64,000 nucleotides of DNA, taken from contig NZ_AEKT01000019.1 in assembly GCF_000193635.1 (NCBI RefSeq), positions 1 to 64,000 on the forward strand. Reading direction: 5' to 3'. Position 1 is the first letter of the stretch. Each line of letters opens with the position of its first letter. Source of the stretch: Weissella cibaria KACC 11862 (GTDB lineage Bacteria; Bacillota; Bacilli; Lactobacillales; Lactobacillaceae). Below, in pieces: positions 38,721 to 45,640 of the stretch. The position numbers and the translations under genes were made by a program. Below the pieces are notes generated by a model, which saw nothing but the letters and a program-made list of their open reading frames with translations, ran no database searches and was not told the DNA's origin.

Positions 38721-40343
38721 CTATTTCTTGTAAACCGACTTTAAGTCAAGTGTGCCAACTGGATTTTGAATCACCCCACTAACCGTCGTCCGTTGTAAGG
38801 TTGGCAATGATTTATAGCCCAACACAATGACCGGCGCATCACGCTGTAAATACCCATCCGCTTTTTTCAAATCCGTATAACGTTGTTCAGGTTGGTCTGC
38901 ATGTTGGTTGTCAGCAGTCGCCAATAATTTGTCATAAGCCGCATTTTGGTATTTCACAATATTCAGCCCTGAGGTTGTGGTAAATAAATTCAAAAAGCTC
39001 ATTGGATCACCATAATCGCCACCCCATGACGTCAACACCATATCGTAGTTTTGTGATAACTGCGCTTTTACACGGGCTGCCTTGGGCTCAGACTTTATCG
39101 TCACTTTTAATGCTGGTAACTGGGTTGTTAATTGTGATTGGATATATTGCGCTTCCTTCTTCGACTGATCATCGTCGTCGGAAAGCAAGGTCAACTTAAG
39201 TTGTTGACCGGCCAATTCTTTTTGCGCCGTTCTAAAGAACTTTTGCGCTTGTTTCGCTGAAACCGTATTTTGTGACAGTGATGCGTCCTTGGCAAAATCA
39301 CGCGCCGTTTTAGGATTACGGGCAACGCCATCCGGGGTAAACGTCTGGCCTTGTCGCTCAGAACCAGTCAAAACGCGTTTACTTAATTCAGTGCGATTAA
39401 TGCTTAGTTGTAACGCCTTGCGTAAGGCCCGGTTTTGTAGCAACTTATTCTGCTGATTCAAGCCAATGAAATCCGTGCGGCCTGTTTTGATAACCTGAAA
39501 ATCTGCTTTGTGTTGACTGGCTCGCACTTGATCAGCCCCCAAGACTGTATAATCAACATCCCCAGCTTGATATAAGTTATAGCCGGTTGTTGTATCCTTT
39601 ATCGTGCGAATGGTAATTTTCTGCGTGCGAACTTGTTTTTGGTCAACATAGTGATCATTTTTCGTTAGGGCGTAGGTCGTGTTCGACCCATTCCATTGCT
39701 GCAGGACAAATGGCCCATTAGAGATCGAATTGGCGGCTGACGTGCCATATTTAGCCCCCACCCTATCTTCAAAGGCTTTGTTTTGTGGAAAAAAAGCGGT
39801 ACTTGTCAGAATACTGGGCAATGCTGGCATTGGATGATCGAGTTGTAACTGTAGCGTGTCCTCGTTCAACGCCTTAACACCCAACGATGCAAAATCTTGA
39901 CTTGCCCCAGTAACTAATGCATTCGCGCCATGAATATTTTTTGCAATTGTGGCACTATTTGAAGCGTTACGGGGATTAACGGTTTGCTGAAACCCATATA
40001 CATAATCCGCCGCCGTTAACTTAGCACCATTCGACCAACGTAACCCCGCTTTCAATTTAAACGTGACTGTTCGGCCATCCGCCGATGTCACCACTGACTT
40101 AGCATCCGCCAAAACTGGTTTCCCTGCCTTATCGTAACGATATAACCCCTGCCCAATTTGCGTCACAATGTCCGCTGCGGTCGCATCGTTGGCAGCCGAC
40201 GGATTAGTCGTCGTTAACGGCGCACTCACCGTCCAGTTAACTGGTTGACCAACTTTCGTAGCCATTGCTTCACGCGCCGTTGCGCCAATCAAAAGTACTG
40301 GCGTTAATGCCAACAGCCCTACGTTACGTCTTAGTTTCATCAT
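38721..40343 (-). CDS. Oligopeptide ABC transporter substrate-binding protein (OppA/DppE type)
   Basis: 540 residues, extracytoplasmic peptide-binding (SBP_bac_5) protein. Landmarks: GLYRYDKAGKPVLADA, LTAADYVYGFQQTVNP, ALQLSINRTELSKRVL. The N-terminus has a signal peptide, but where a lipobox cysteine is expected the sequence reads LLIGATAREAMA|T, so it seems to be released or cleaved by signal peptidase I and not lipid-anchored. No permease or ATPase genes accompany it. The gene is preceded by a leader peptide and a terminator-type hairpin (40366-40411). Confidence 0.88.
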   Translation of the reverse strand: MMKLRRNVGLLALTPVLLIGATAREAMATKVGQPVNWTVSAPLTTTNPSAANDATAADIVTQIGQGLYRYDKAGKPVLADAKSVVTSADGRTVTFKLKAGLRWSNGAKLTAADYVYGFQQTVNPRNASNSATIAKNIHGANALVTGASQDFASLGVKALNEDTLQLQLDHPMPALPSILTSTAFFPQNKAFEDRVGAKYGTSAANSISNGPFVLQQWNGSNTTYALTKNDHYVDQKQVRTQKITIRTIKDTTTGYNLYQAGDVDYTVLGADQVRASQHKADFQVIKTGRTDFIGLNQQNKLLQNRALRKALQLSINRTELSKRVLTGSERQGQTFTPDGVARNPKTARDFAKDASLSQNTVSAKQAQKFFRTAQKELAGQQLKLTLLSDDDDQSKKEAQYIQSQLTTQLPALKVTIKSEPKAARVKAQLSQNYDMVLTSWGGDYGDPMSFLNLFTTTSGLNIVKYQNAAYDKLLATADNQHADQPEQRYTDLKKADGYLQRDAPVIVLGYKSLPTLQRTTVSGVIQNPVGTLDLKSVYKK

Positions 40344-40365
40344 GTCTTCATCCTCTGTGATTGCA

Positions 40366-40411
40366 AATAAAAAACGGCCTAACGATGTTCATCAACATCG
40401 TTAAAGCCGTT
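40366..40411 (-). terminator. Attenuator hairpin before the peptide-binding protein gene
   Basis: Minus strand AACGGC..TAACGATGTT-gatg-AACATCGTTA..GCCGTT followed by TTTTATTTG, about 23 bases before the oppA-like ATG and inside its leader. An intrinsic terminator here would stop transcription before the gene. Confidence 0.8.
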
Positions 40412-40434
40412 CAACACATTTCTCGTATTATCCC

Positions 40435-40512
40435 GGCTAGCTATCAATCGATCAATTCGATAGCCAGCCGCACAAAAAGCCAACTATCGCCGGCGCCACC
40501 ACGCGATAGTTG
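40435..40512 (-). promoter_or_regulatory. Alternative hairpins of the Trp-Trp leader
   Basis: Hairpin 1: CAACTATCGC pairs perfectly (10 bp) across 40481-40490 and 40503-40512; the 12-base loop holds both TGG Trp codons. Hairpin 2: 11-bp stem (40435-40445 with 40459-40469, one G-U). The 3' arm of hairpin 1 (CGATAG) and the 5' arm of hairpin 2 (CTATCG) are complementary, so competing folds are possible, as in classical attenuators. Confidence 0.6.
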
Positions 40513-40552
40513 AGAAAGCAGTGAATGAAATTGTCATGTTTGCAGTTGTCAT
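40484..40552 (-). CDS. 22-codon leader peptide ending AFSTIAWWRRR
   Basis: Short ORF with a near-ideal ribosome binding site AAAAAGGAGG eight bases before its ATG. It begins MTTANMTISF and ends with two Trp and three Arg codons before TAG. The Trp-Arg stretch falls exactly in the loop and 5' part of hairpin 1 of the downstream structure, and a terminator follows. This is the classical layout for ribosome-position-dependent attenuation of the peptide-binding protein gene. Confidence 0.75.
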   Translation of the reverse strand: MTTANMTISFTAFSTIAWWRRR

Positions 40553-40583
40553 GTGCACTGCCTCCTTTTTGTGTATGTGTCAT

Positions 40584-40612
40584 ACTTTAAATCACTGAGA
40601 TTAAAAAATCAA
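40584..40612 (-). promoter_or_regulatory. Promoter of the leader/peptide-binding operon
   Basis: Minus strand TTGATT (40607-40612), exact 17-base spacer, TAAAGT (40584-40589). Transcription would start only about 12-15 bases before the leader peptide's ribosome binding site. Confidence 0.6.
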
Positions 40613-40643
40613 TAGTTTGATTAGAATTATCTAATTTTAAAAT

Positions 40644-41545
40644 CTAATCTGTGAACACAAGCTTACCGTGTAATCCACCAGCCTTAATTTTGGCGTACGC
40701 GATTCTGACGTTTTCCGCATTTAAAGGCAACGTACTGTCAATAACCGTTCGCAAGGTGCCGTCTGCCAACTTACTAAATAGACCTGCAGGTTAGCCCCCT
40801 CTGGCTTATTAATCAAGCGTACAAAACGGGAATCATCAGATTGGCGAGCCACAACAGATGCCAACTTACCACTTGGCTTCAAAATTTTGTATGAATCGGC
40901 CAACACCTGATCTGCTCCCACCGTATCAAGAACGCCATCAAAATCGTGTAAACTCGTCGTGAAATCATCTGCCCGATAATCAAACACCTGCACGTTTGGG
41001 AACTGTTGCCGTAACATTTCAGCGCCCCAACCAGAAGCGGTTGTCGCTACTTCAGCACCAGCGGCGATGGCCAATTGTACGGCCACGTAACCCACCGCCC
41101 CAGAACCACCATGAATCAAAACCTTCTGGCCGGCAGATACGTTAAGGCCACGATTAATGGCTTGTAAGGCTGTCTGACCACCCAAAACGACGGAAGCTGC
41201 GTCAACGTAACTCACGTTTGCAGGAATGATGGCTGCAAAATGTGTGGGGACAGCGACCTGTTCGGCGTAGTTAGCGCCACCCCGAACTTGGGCGGCAATG
41301 CGATCACCAACTTTGAAATCGGTCACCGCTTCACCAACGGCAATCACTTCTCCGGCCACCGTTGAGCCAAGGATAAGTGGTGTTTCACTTCCCAGCATGC
41401 CCGCCGCGATTTTATAATCCACTGGATCAACCGCCTGCGCGTGAGCTTGAACAAGCAATTCATCCCGACCAATTGTTGGTGCTGGTACCTCATCATCAGT
41501 CAAAGAATCCAAATTATCAATTTCATGTAAAACAACTGCCTTCAT
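40644..41545 (-). pseudogene. Zinc-independent quinone oxidoreductase, frameshifted near its end
   Basis: Medium-chain reductase of the NADPH:quinone oxidoreductase type (nucleotide loop IHGGSGAVGYVAVQLA near residue 150). The reading frame runs to NKPEGANLQ, then shifts: the written frame continues with VYLVSWQTAP to a stop at 40721, while the +/-1 frame reads GLFSKLADGTLRTV then IDSTLPLNAE and ends AGGLHGKLVFTD at 40644, which is the normal family C-terminus. Loss of one G near 40783 (CAGGG to CAGG) explains it. The last ~45 residues are thus missing. Start at 41545 follows GAGGAGGATAA. Sequencing error cannot be excluded. Confidence 0.85.
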
Positions 41546-41659
41546 CACAGTTATCCTCCTCGTACTTCCAGTATGTACATTAGTTATACCACTTTATCCG
41601 TTAGCTCTGGCTAGCAAAATCCGGACTAAGTTAACCTCCCGCCCGCATAACAATCCTTA

Positions 41660-41706
41660 ATAAAAGGACCAACCAGCACATGATAACTATGCGAGTCGGT
41701 CCTTTG
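41660..41706 (-). terminator. Terminator
   Basis: AAAGGACC pairs with GGTCCTTT across a longer loop, followed by TTATT on the minus strand; ends the gene at 41752. Confidence 0.6.
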
Positions 41707-41751
41707 CATTTATCGTTTCACATGCCTTTTCTCCAAGATAGCCCTGGTCAG

Positions 41752-42195
41752 TTACTTTTTTACTAGTTTAATCCCGCGCAGCGTAATGGTATCTTTCGTC
41801 AAACGGGCAAACCCCACTCTGCCACCAAAAATATATTCGCCTAATAACTGCCTGACGAATTGAGAAGTAATGATTTCATCCGTCATATCTGTATTCGTAT
41901 CTGGCATATTCTCAACAAACGATACTTGTTCTGGTTGATTACTGTCAGGCACATAAGTCAACACTAACTTAAGATCAGACCTAAAGAGTGACTGATTGTT
42001 GCCATCAGTCGTAGATGACGATACTGGTCCTTTGACAATTTGAAGTGCAACGCTCTGTATATTTGGATACTGAACATCCGCATAAGTTATTTTAGGTAAT
42101 AACTTTTCAAAACTACTATACCAATCCGTATTTTGGTGTGCGTCTAATACATCTGATTTCACCTGTTGCCGCATTTCCTCATTTGACTTCAACAT
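41752..42195 (-). CDS. Hypothetical protein, 147 residues
   Basis: Not recognised. A soluble protein without signal peptide or membrane segment. GGGGGGAT precedes the ATG. It lies directly behind a GNAT acetyltransferase remnant, and its composition is more AT-rich than the core genes, in keeping with an accessory position. Confidence 0.6.
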   Translation of the reverse strand: MLKSNEEMRQQVKSDVLDAHQNTDWYSSFEKLLPKITYADVQYPNIQSVALQIVKGPVSSSTTDGNNQSLFRSDLKLVLTYVPDSNQPEQVSFVENMPDTNTDMTDEIITSQFVRQLLGEYIFGGRVGFARLTKDTITLRGIKLVKK

Positions 42196-42204
42196 TTTCT
42201 TATC

Positions 42205-42425
42205 CCCCCATATCTACATTTTTTAAATAAGTCCTGAATAAGCACCACTGTCGCTTGGTCAGTCACCTAGCGAATTAACGCGACAATTTCCCCCGGCTTA
42301 TTTTTCTCAGTCATATATTGTGAATTTGCGAAAGCTTGCCACAGACGATCCGGATTCTTTGTATAAGCAATCCATCCCACACTTTCATACAAATCATAAA
42401 TTTCCGTTTGATCTTTTTCGTCCAT
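42205..42425 (-). pseudogene. GNAT acetyltransferase remnant
   Basis: A 52-codon frame from 42425 (ribosome binding site CAGGGGG) reads IYDLYESVGWIAYTKNPDRL then LWQAFANSQYMT...IVALIR, the N-terminal third of a GNAT N-acetyltransferase. It stops at TAG (42267-42269), but the same frame continues VTDQATVVLIQDLFKK, matching the next conserved stretch (GDGxTxxxIQDI). The catalytic acetyl-CoA-binding part is gone, replaced by the neighbouring gene. A stop plus a truncation mark this as decayed. Confidence 0.75.
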
Positions 42426-42474
42426 AATTGCCCCCTGCATACCAGATAATCAAAAAACTGTTTACTGCACAAAA

Positions 42475-43137
42475 TTAATCGAACTTATCCTTCGACCAAA
42501 TCCACGTTGATACGAGCGCCGGATTCGCCGGATTAATTAACCTGAAAATTTCGGTTGCATCTGCGATTGTATTTTTTTCAGTCGCCGTATATTGTGCTAA
42601 AAACCGATTGACATGTGCATCAAGTAACGCCGAGCTTCTGTCCTGTGCCACGATTTTTTGACCGAAATCAATGGATTGAATCAAAATACCCAAGCCGGCC
42701 TTTTTGACACTAACGCCATTAAACCCCATTAATTCATTCTGCAAATCACTAAACATTTTGTTAGTAAAGTTCCCCCGCAATGGTAACTCTAACGCAACAA
42801 ATCTATTCGCCGCCGCAATAAAATAGTCTGCCATTCGACCCGGAAAACGATGCAAGGCTGGCTTTTCCCTAATAATTTCTGCCAAGTCAGATGCATGTTG
42901 CAAAACGAGTTCTGGCGTTAGCTGAGCTTGATCCAATCTCTCCGCTAAATAAAACGGCAATGCCCATGCTCTTTCAGAAGAGATAGACTGATTTGAAATG
43001 AGGCCAATTACAATTGCAAAATCATTGCTTTTAAGATATTGAAACGTCTGTGCTGATAACAAATTACTGATTACCTGTCGTGGCTTACGTCTATCGAAAT
43101 CCCTTTTCCATTCATCGATTACACTTTGCTTTATCAT
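42475..43137 (-). CDS. HhH-GPD (base-excision glycosylase)-like protein
   Basis: 220 residues. The middle GFNGVSVKKAGLGI looks like the helix-hairpin-helix and SSALLDAHVNRFL carries the conserved Asp-x-His-x-x-Arg seen in HhH-GPD glycosylases (endonuclease III and MutY type). Early text IGLISNQSISSERAWALP fits the family's first helices. There is no 4Fe-4S cluster loop. DNA repair or nucleic-acid modification is therefore likely but the identification is by motif only. It stands alone between a GNAT remnant and a divergent J-domain gene. Confidence 0.5.
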   Translation of the reverse strand: MIKQSVIDEWKRDFDRRKPRQVISNLLSAQTFQYLKSNDFAIVIGLISNQSISSERAWALPFYLAERLDQAQLTPELVLQHASDLAEIIREKPALHRFPGRMADYFIAAANRFVALELPLRGNFTNKMFSDLQNELMGFNGVSVKKAGLGILIQSIDFGQKIVAQDRSSALLDAHVNRFLAQYTATEKNTIADATEIFRLINPANPALVSTWIWSKDKFD

Positions 43138-43344
43138 CCCTATAATTAGCTTTCAGTTAATTTATAATTAATTCTACTCTCATTTTCAAAACATTAAACA
43201 GGCAACATCTGATTAGACAAAAAATTACATATACCACTTTTAAAACAATATATTGCATCCCAACACAACTCATCCAAAATGTTGCACAGTCCACCATCAA
43301 AAGCAGTACAATAATAACTATTACCTAGCCAAAGGAGTCGGTTA

Positions 43345-44160
43345 ATGGACATTCGCTTACATCCCGCGTATGAAGCGGCCATCACAAGAATTGAAGATTT
43401 AAAATTAACCTTAGCAACTGCCTATTCTCGATTATCTGATTTGCAAACGACCCAAGTCCCCTTCACTGAGGCACGTTATATGGCAACCATTGGCCGTTAC
43501 GAATTAACGGCTTATGAACTATACATGACGGTTCAGTTTTTGAAGAAACGACGCCAATTAATGTTACAAGCAATTAATCAAGGTGAGACTCCTGATTTGG
43601 AAGCCATTGAAATTGAAATTAATTTATTAAACGGTCAGCTTGATGTCAAACGGCAAGAATTGGCCGACCGATTACGCCGAGCACAACACATTTGGGATGC
43701 CAAGCTACTTTCCGTCGAAGATACAAAAAGCTTAAAAATGATTTATCGGGAACTCGTCCGTCTGTTGCACCCAGACCTCAATCCCGACCAAACAGCAGTT
43801 GAAAGAGAATGGTTTCAAGCTGCCGTCACGGCCTATAAAGCTGGCCAGTTGCAAGAGCTGGCGCTTCTCTTAGAAATTGTGCAACTGAATAACCAAGTGG
43901 CGGAGCAACATGAAGTTGTCATGCCTATCGAAGATCTACAGGAACAAGGCGACCAACTCGCTAGTAAAATTGATACTTTACAAGCCGAAATTGATCACAT
44001 CATGACCAGTTTTCCAATGTATTTGGCCGACGCCTTGCAGGACGAGAACTACATCACTGAACAGGTCTTACGTATTCAGCAACAAACCACGCGACTAATG
44101 GCGAAACGTAGTCAATTGCTGACAGATTTAGCGCAAATGGGATGGGTACCGCATGACTGA
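43345..44160 (+). CDS. J-domain (DnaJ-like) coiled-coil protein
   Basis: 271 residues. Residues about 130-180 read KMIYRELVRLLHPDLNPDQT, the helix II plus HPD motif of a J domain, set in the middle of a protein that is otherwise long helices (heptad-like stretches at about 5-120 and 195-265). J domains stimulate the ATPase of DnaK-type Hsp70. AAAGGAG precedes the ATG. It overlaps the following HIRAN gene by eight bases, so the two proteins are probably made together. Confidence 0.75.
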   Translation: MDIRLHPAYEAAITRIEDLKLTLATAYSRLSDLQTTQVPFTEARYMATIGRYELTAYELYMTVQFLKKRRQLMLQAINQGETPDLEAIEIEINLLNGQLDVKRQELADRLRRAQHIWDAKLLSVEDTKSLKMIYRELVRLLHPDLNPDQTAVEREWFQAAVTAYKAGQLQELALLLEIVQLNNQVAEQHEVVMPIEDLQEQGDQLASKIDTLQAEIDHIMTSFPMYLADALQDENYITEQVLRIQQQTTRLMAKRSQLLTDLAQMGWVPHD

Positions 44161-44572
44161 AAAATTTGAATTAAATCCGTTAAACAGCGGTTCAGCCTTA
44201 CCAATTGAATTGAAAACGAATTCAACCGCTCTCACAGACTTAGTTGATGACCTATTTGGTGAACGTATTTACTTAACTCATGTGCAAGTGCGCGGCTATT
44301 ATTATCTCTCAGAGGAAAACCAGGCCTACCACCGCGCTGCTGGGTTACCAGGAAACGCACTGATTTTACGTCGTGATAAGGCCAACCAATTTGACGACTA
44401 CGCCATCAAGGTCCTTGATTCAGCTGAACATCACATTGGTTGGGTGCCACGGAATCAAAACCATATCGTGGCTCGTTTGATGGACGCCGGTAAAAAGATT
44501 GCTGCTGAAGCCCGTGCTGGTAATAATTCTCTGGCCGGCGAGCTTTCAATTGATATCTATCTTGAAGATTAG
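44153..44572 (+). CDS. HIRAN-domain protein
   Basis: 139 residues. The HIRAN core is clear: VQVRGYYYLSEENQAYHRAA followed by ALILRRDKANQFDDYAIKVL and HHIGWVPRNQNHIVARLMDAG. HIRAN domains bind DNA ends or branched DNA in eukaryotic HLTF; in bacteria they occur as small stand-alone proteins of unknown role. Translationally coupled to the J-domain gene upstream. Confidence 0.85.
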   Translation: MTEKFELNPLNSGSALPIELKTNSTALTDLVDDLFGERIYLTHVQVRGYYYLSEENQAYHRAAGLPGNALILRRDKANQFDDYAIKVLDSAEHHIGWVPRNQNHIVARLMDAGKKIAAEARAGNNSLAGELSIDIYLED

Positions 44573-44576
44573 CAAT

Positions 44577-44617
44577 GAAAAAATCCCCCTAACCAATTTA
44601 CTGGTTAGGGGGATTTT
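44577..44617. terminator. Bidirectional terminator
   Basis: AAAATCCCCCTAACCA pairs with TGGTTAGGGGGATTTT, between the HIRAN gene and the facing FusB-like gene. Confidence 0.9.
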
Positions 44618-44632
44618 GCATTAGTAATTTGT

Positions 44633-45277
44633 TTACTTAACCAACGTTGTTTCCACAAAACTTGCCAAGTGATCAAGACTGCTCAATTGTGCGTTGCAAA
44701 GTGAACTGTCACGGCAAATTAGATTACCACGCTTTGTATAATTACCATCTGCGCCACGTGATTTCACCTTTGACAAGAACATTGAGACGGTCCCTAATTG
44801 GTGGCAAATTGCACACAATCCGTTCAATGGCTTCGGATCAAAATCACCGTAGATACCAACCAATTTACCATCGCGTGGTGCTACGATGTACTTCTTTTGG
44901 CTGCCGTTATCATTCCAGCCCAGATAGGTCATTTCATGACGGTCTAAGTTCTCCCACTTTGGCTCAGGCAGTTTTTTCACCTTTTTGAACAGCTTACCAA
45001 GTTGGTTTGAACTTAACTCTGGGAAAGGCGTCACCAATTCCACCAGTTGCTTAAATGCACTTTCGGCCCGCTGCCTAGAGGTTGCAATTTCAGGTAATTG
45101 ATTCAGGAAATCAGTTGCAATTTCATTGTCTGGCAAAATACCTTTAACTGTTTCAACAACATCAGCCTGAACAACAGCTTTTACATTCTTATCATTAACT
45201 GAATTGAATGCTTTATTCAGGATGATGATTTGTTCTTTAATTGCGACGAATTCGTGGGGTTGTAGTTGTTTGTCCAT
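44633..45277 (-). CDS. FusB/FusC-type elongation factor G-binding protein
   Basis: 214 residues. The C-terminal zinc finger of the family is complete: CAICHQLGTVSMFLSKVKSR then GNLICRDSSLCN (four cysteines). The middle shows EMTYLGWNDNGSQKKY. FusB-type proteins bind EF-G and free stalled ribosomes from fusidic acid. The gene is preceded by a promoter, an 18-codon leader ORF and a hairpin, a layout typical of drug-inducible resistance genes. Intrinsic role versus acquired resistance cannot be decided here. Confidence 0.9.
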   Translation of the reverse strand: MDKQLQPHEFVAIKEQIIILNKAFNSVNDKNVKAVVQADVVETVKGILPDNEIATDFLNQLPEIATSRQRAESAFKQLVELVTPFPELSSNQLGKLFKKVKKLPEPKWENLDRHEMTYLGWNDNGSQKKYIVAPRDGKLVGIYGDFDPKPLNGLCAICHQLGTVSMFLSKVKSRGADGNYTKRGNLICRDSSLCNAQLSSLDHLASFVETTLVK

Positions 45278-45302
45278 GTTTATGCTCCAACTTTAGAGTA
45301 CA

Positions 45303-45328
45303 CATCGCACGGACGCTAGCCTGCGATG
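45303..45328 (-). promoter_or_regulatory. Leader hairpin before the FusB-like gene
   Basis: CATCGCA pairs with TGCGATG, starting at the base after the leader ORF stop codon and ending about 25 bases before the fusB-like ATG. There is no T-run, so translational control is more likely than termination. Confidence 0.5.
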
Positions 45329-45385
45329 TTATGACTGAGAATTAACTTTCGTTCGGCGTACAGATAATGATCCAAATACTGGCAT
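45329..45385 (-). CDS. 18-residue leader peptide of the FusB-like gene
   Basis: MPVFGSLSVRRTKVNSQS, preceded by ATGGAGATGA (GGAG nine bases from the ATG). It ends immediately before the hairpin 45303-45328. Arg-Arg-Thr-Lys in the middle is reminiscent of ribosome-stalling leaders, but the stall is an inference. Confidence 0.6.
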   Translation of the reverse strand: MPVFGSLSVRRTKVNSQS

Positions 45386-45420
45386 CTTTATCATCTCCAT
45401 TCGTGTTTGATAGTTTAATT

Positions 45421-45449
45421 AGTATATAGAAAATATTGTAAGTAAGCAA
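45421..45449 (-). promoter_or_regulatory. Promoter of the FusB-like gene
   Basis: Minus strand TTGCTT (45444-45449), exact 17-base spacer, TATACT (45421-45426). The 5' UTR would be about 135 bases and includes the leader ORF. Confidence 0.7.
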
Positions 45450-45548
45450 ATTTCACGATTGCATGACTTAACACCGGAAAAACGTGCCATCACCACCACT
45501 GCAATCATTTAGACCTCAGGTGTGACGTCAATCCCGCGTTTTTCAGAC

Positions 45549-45591
45549 AAAAAAGTTGCAACCCAATGCTGTTCATCGGCTTGCAACTTTC
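45549..45591 (-). terminator. Terminator after LPXTG protein gene
   Basis: AAAGTTGCAA pairs with TTGCAACTTT, followed by TTTTG on the minus strand. Confidence 0.8.
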
Positions 45592-45640
45592 CTTATTCAA
45601 TAACTTGTTTGCGGTCAAATTCCTTAATTAGGTCAAACGT

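Noticed and set aside
43194-43385. 63-codon minus-strand frame
   Set aside because: It overlaps the promoter and start of the J-domain gene and has no ribosome binding site.
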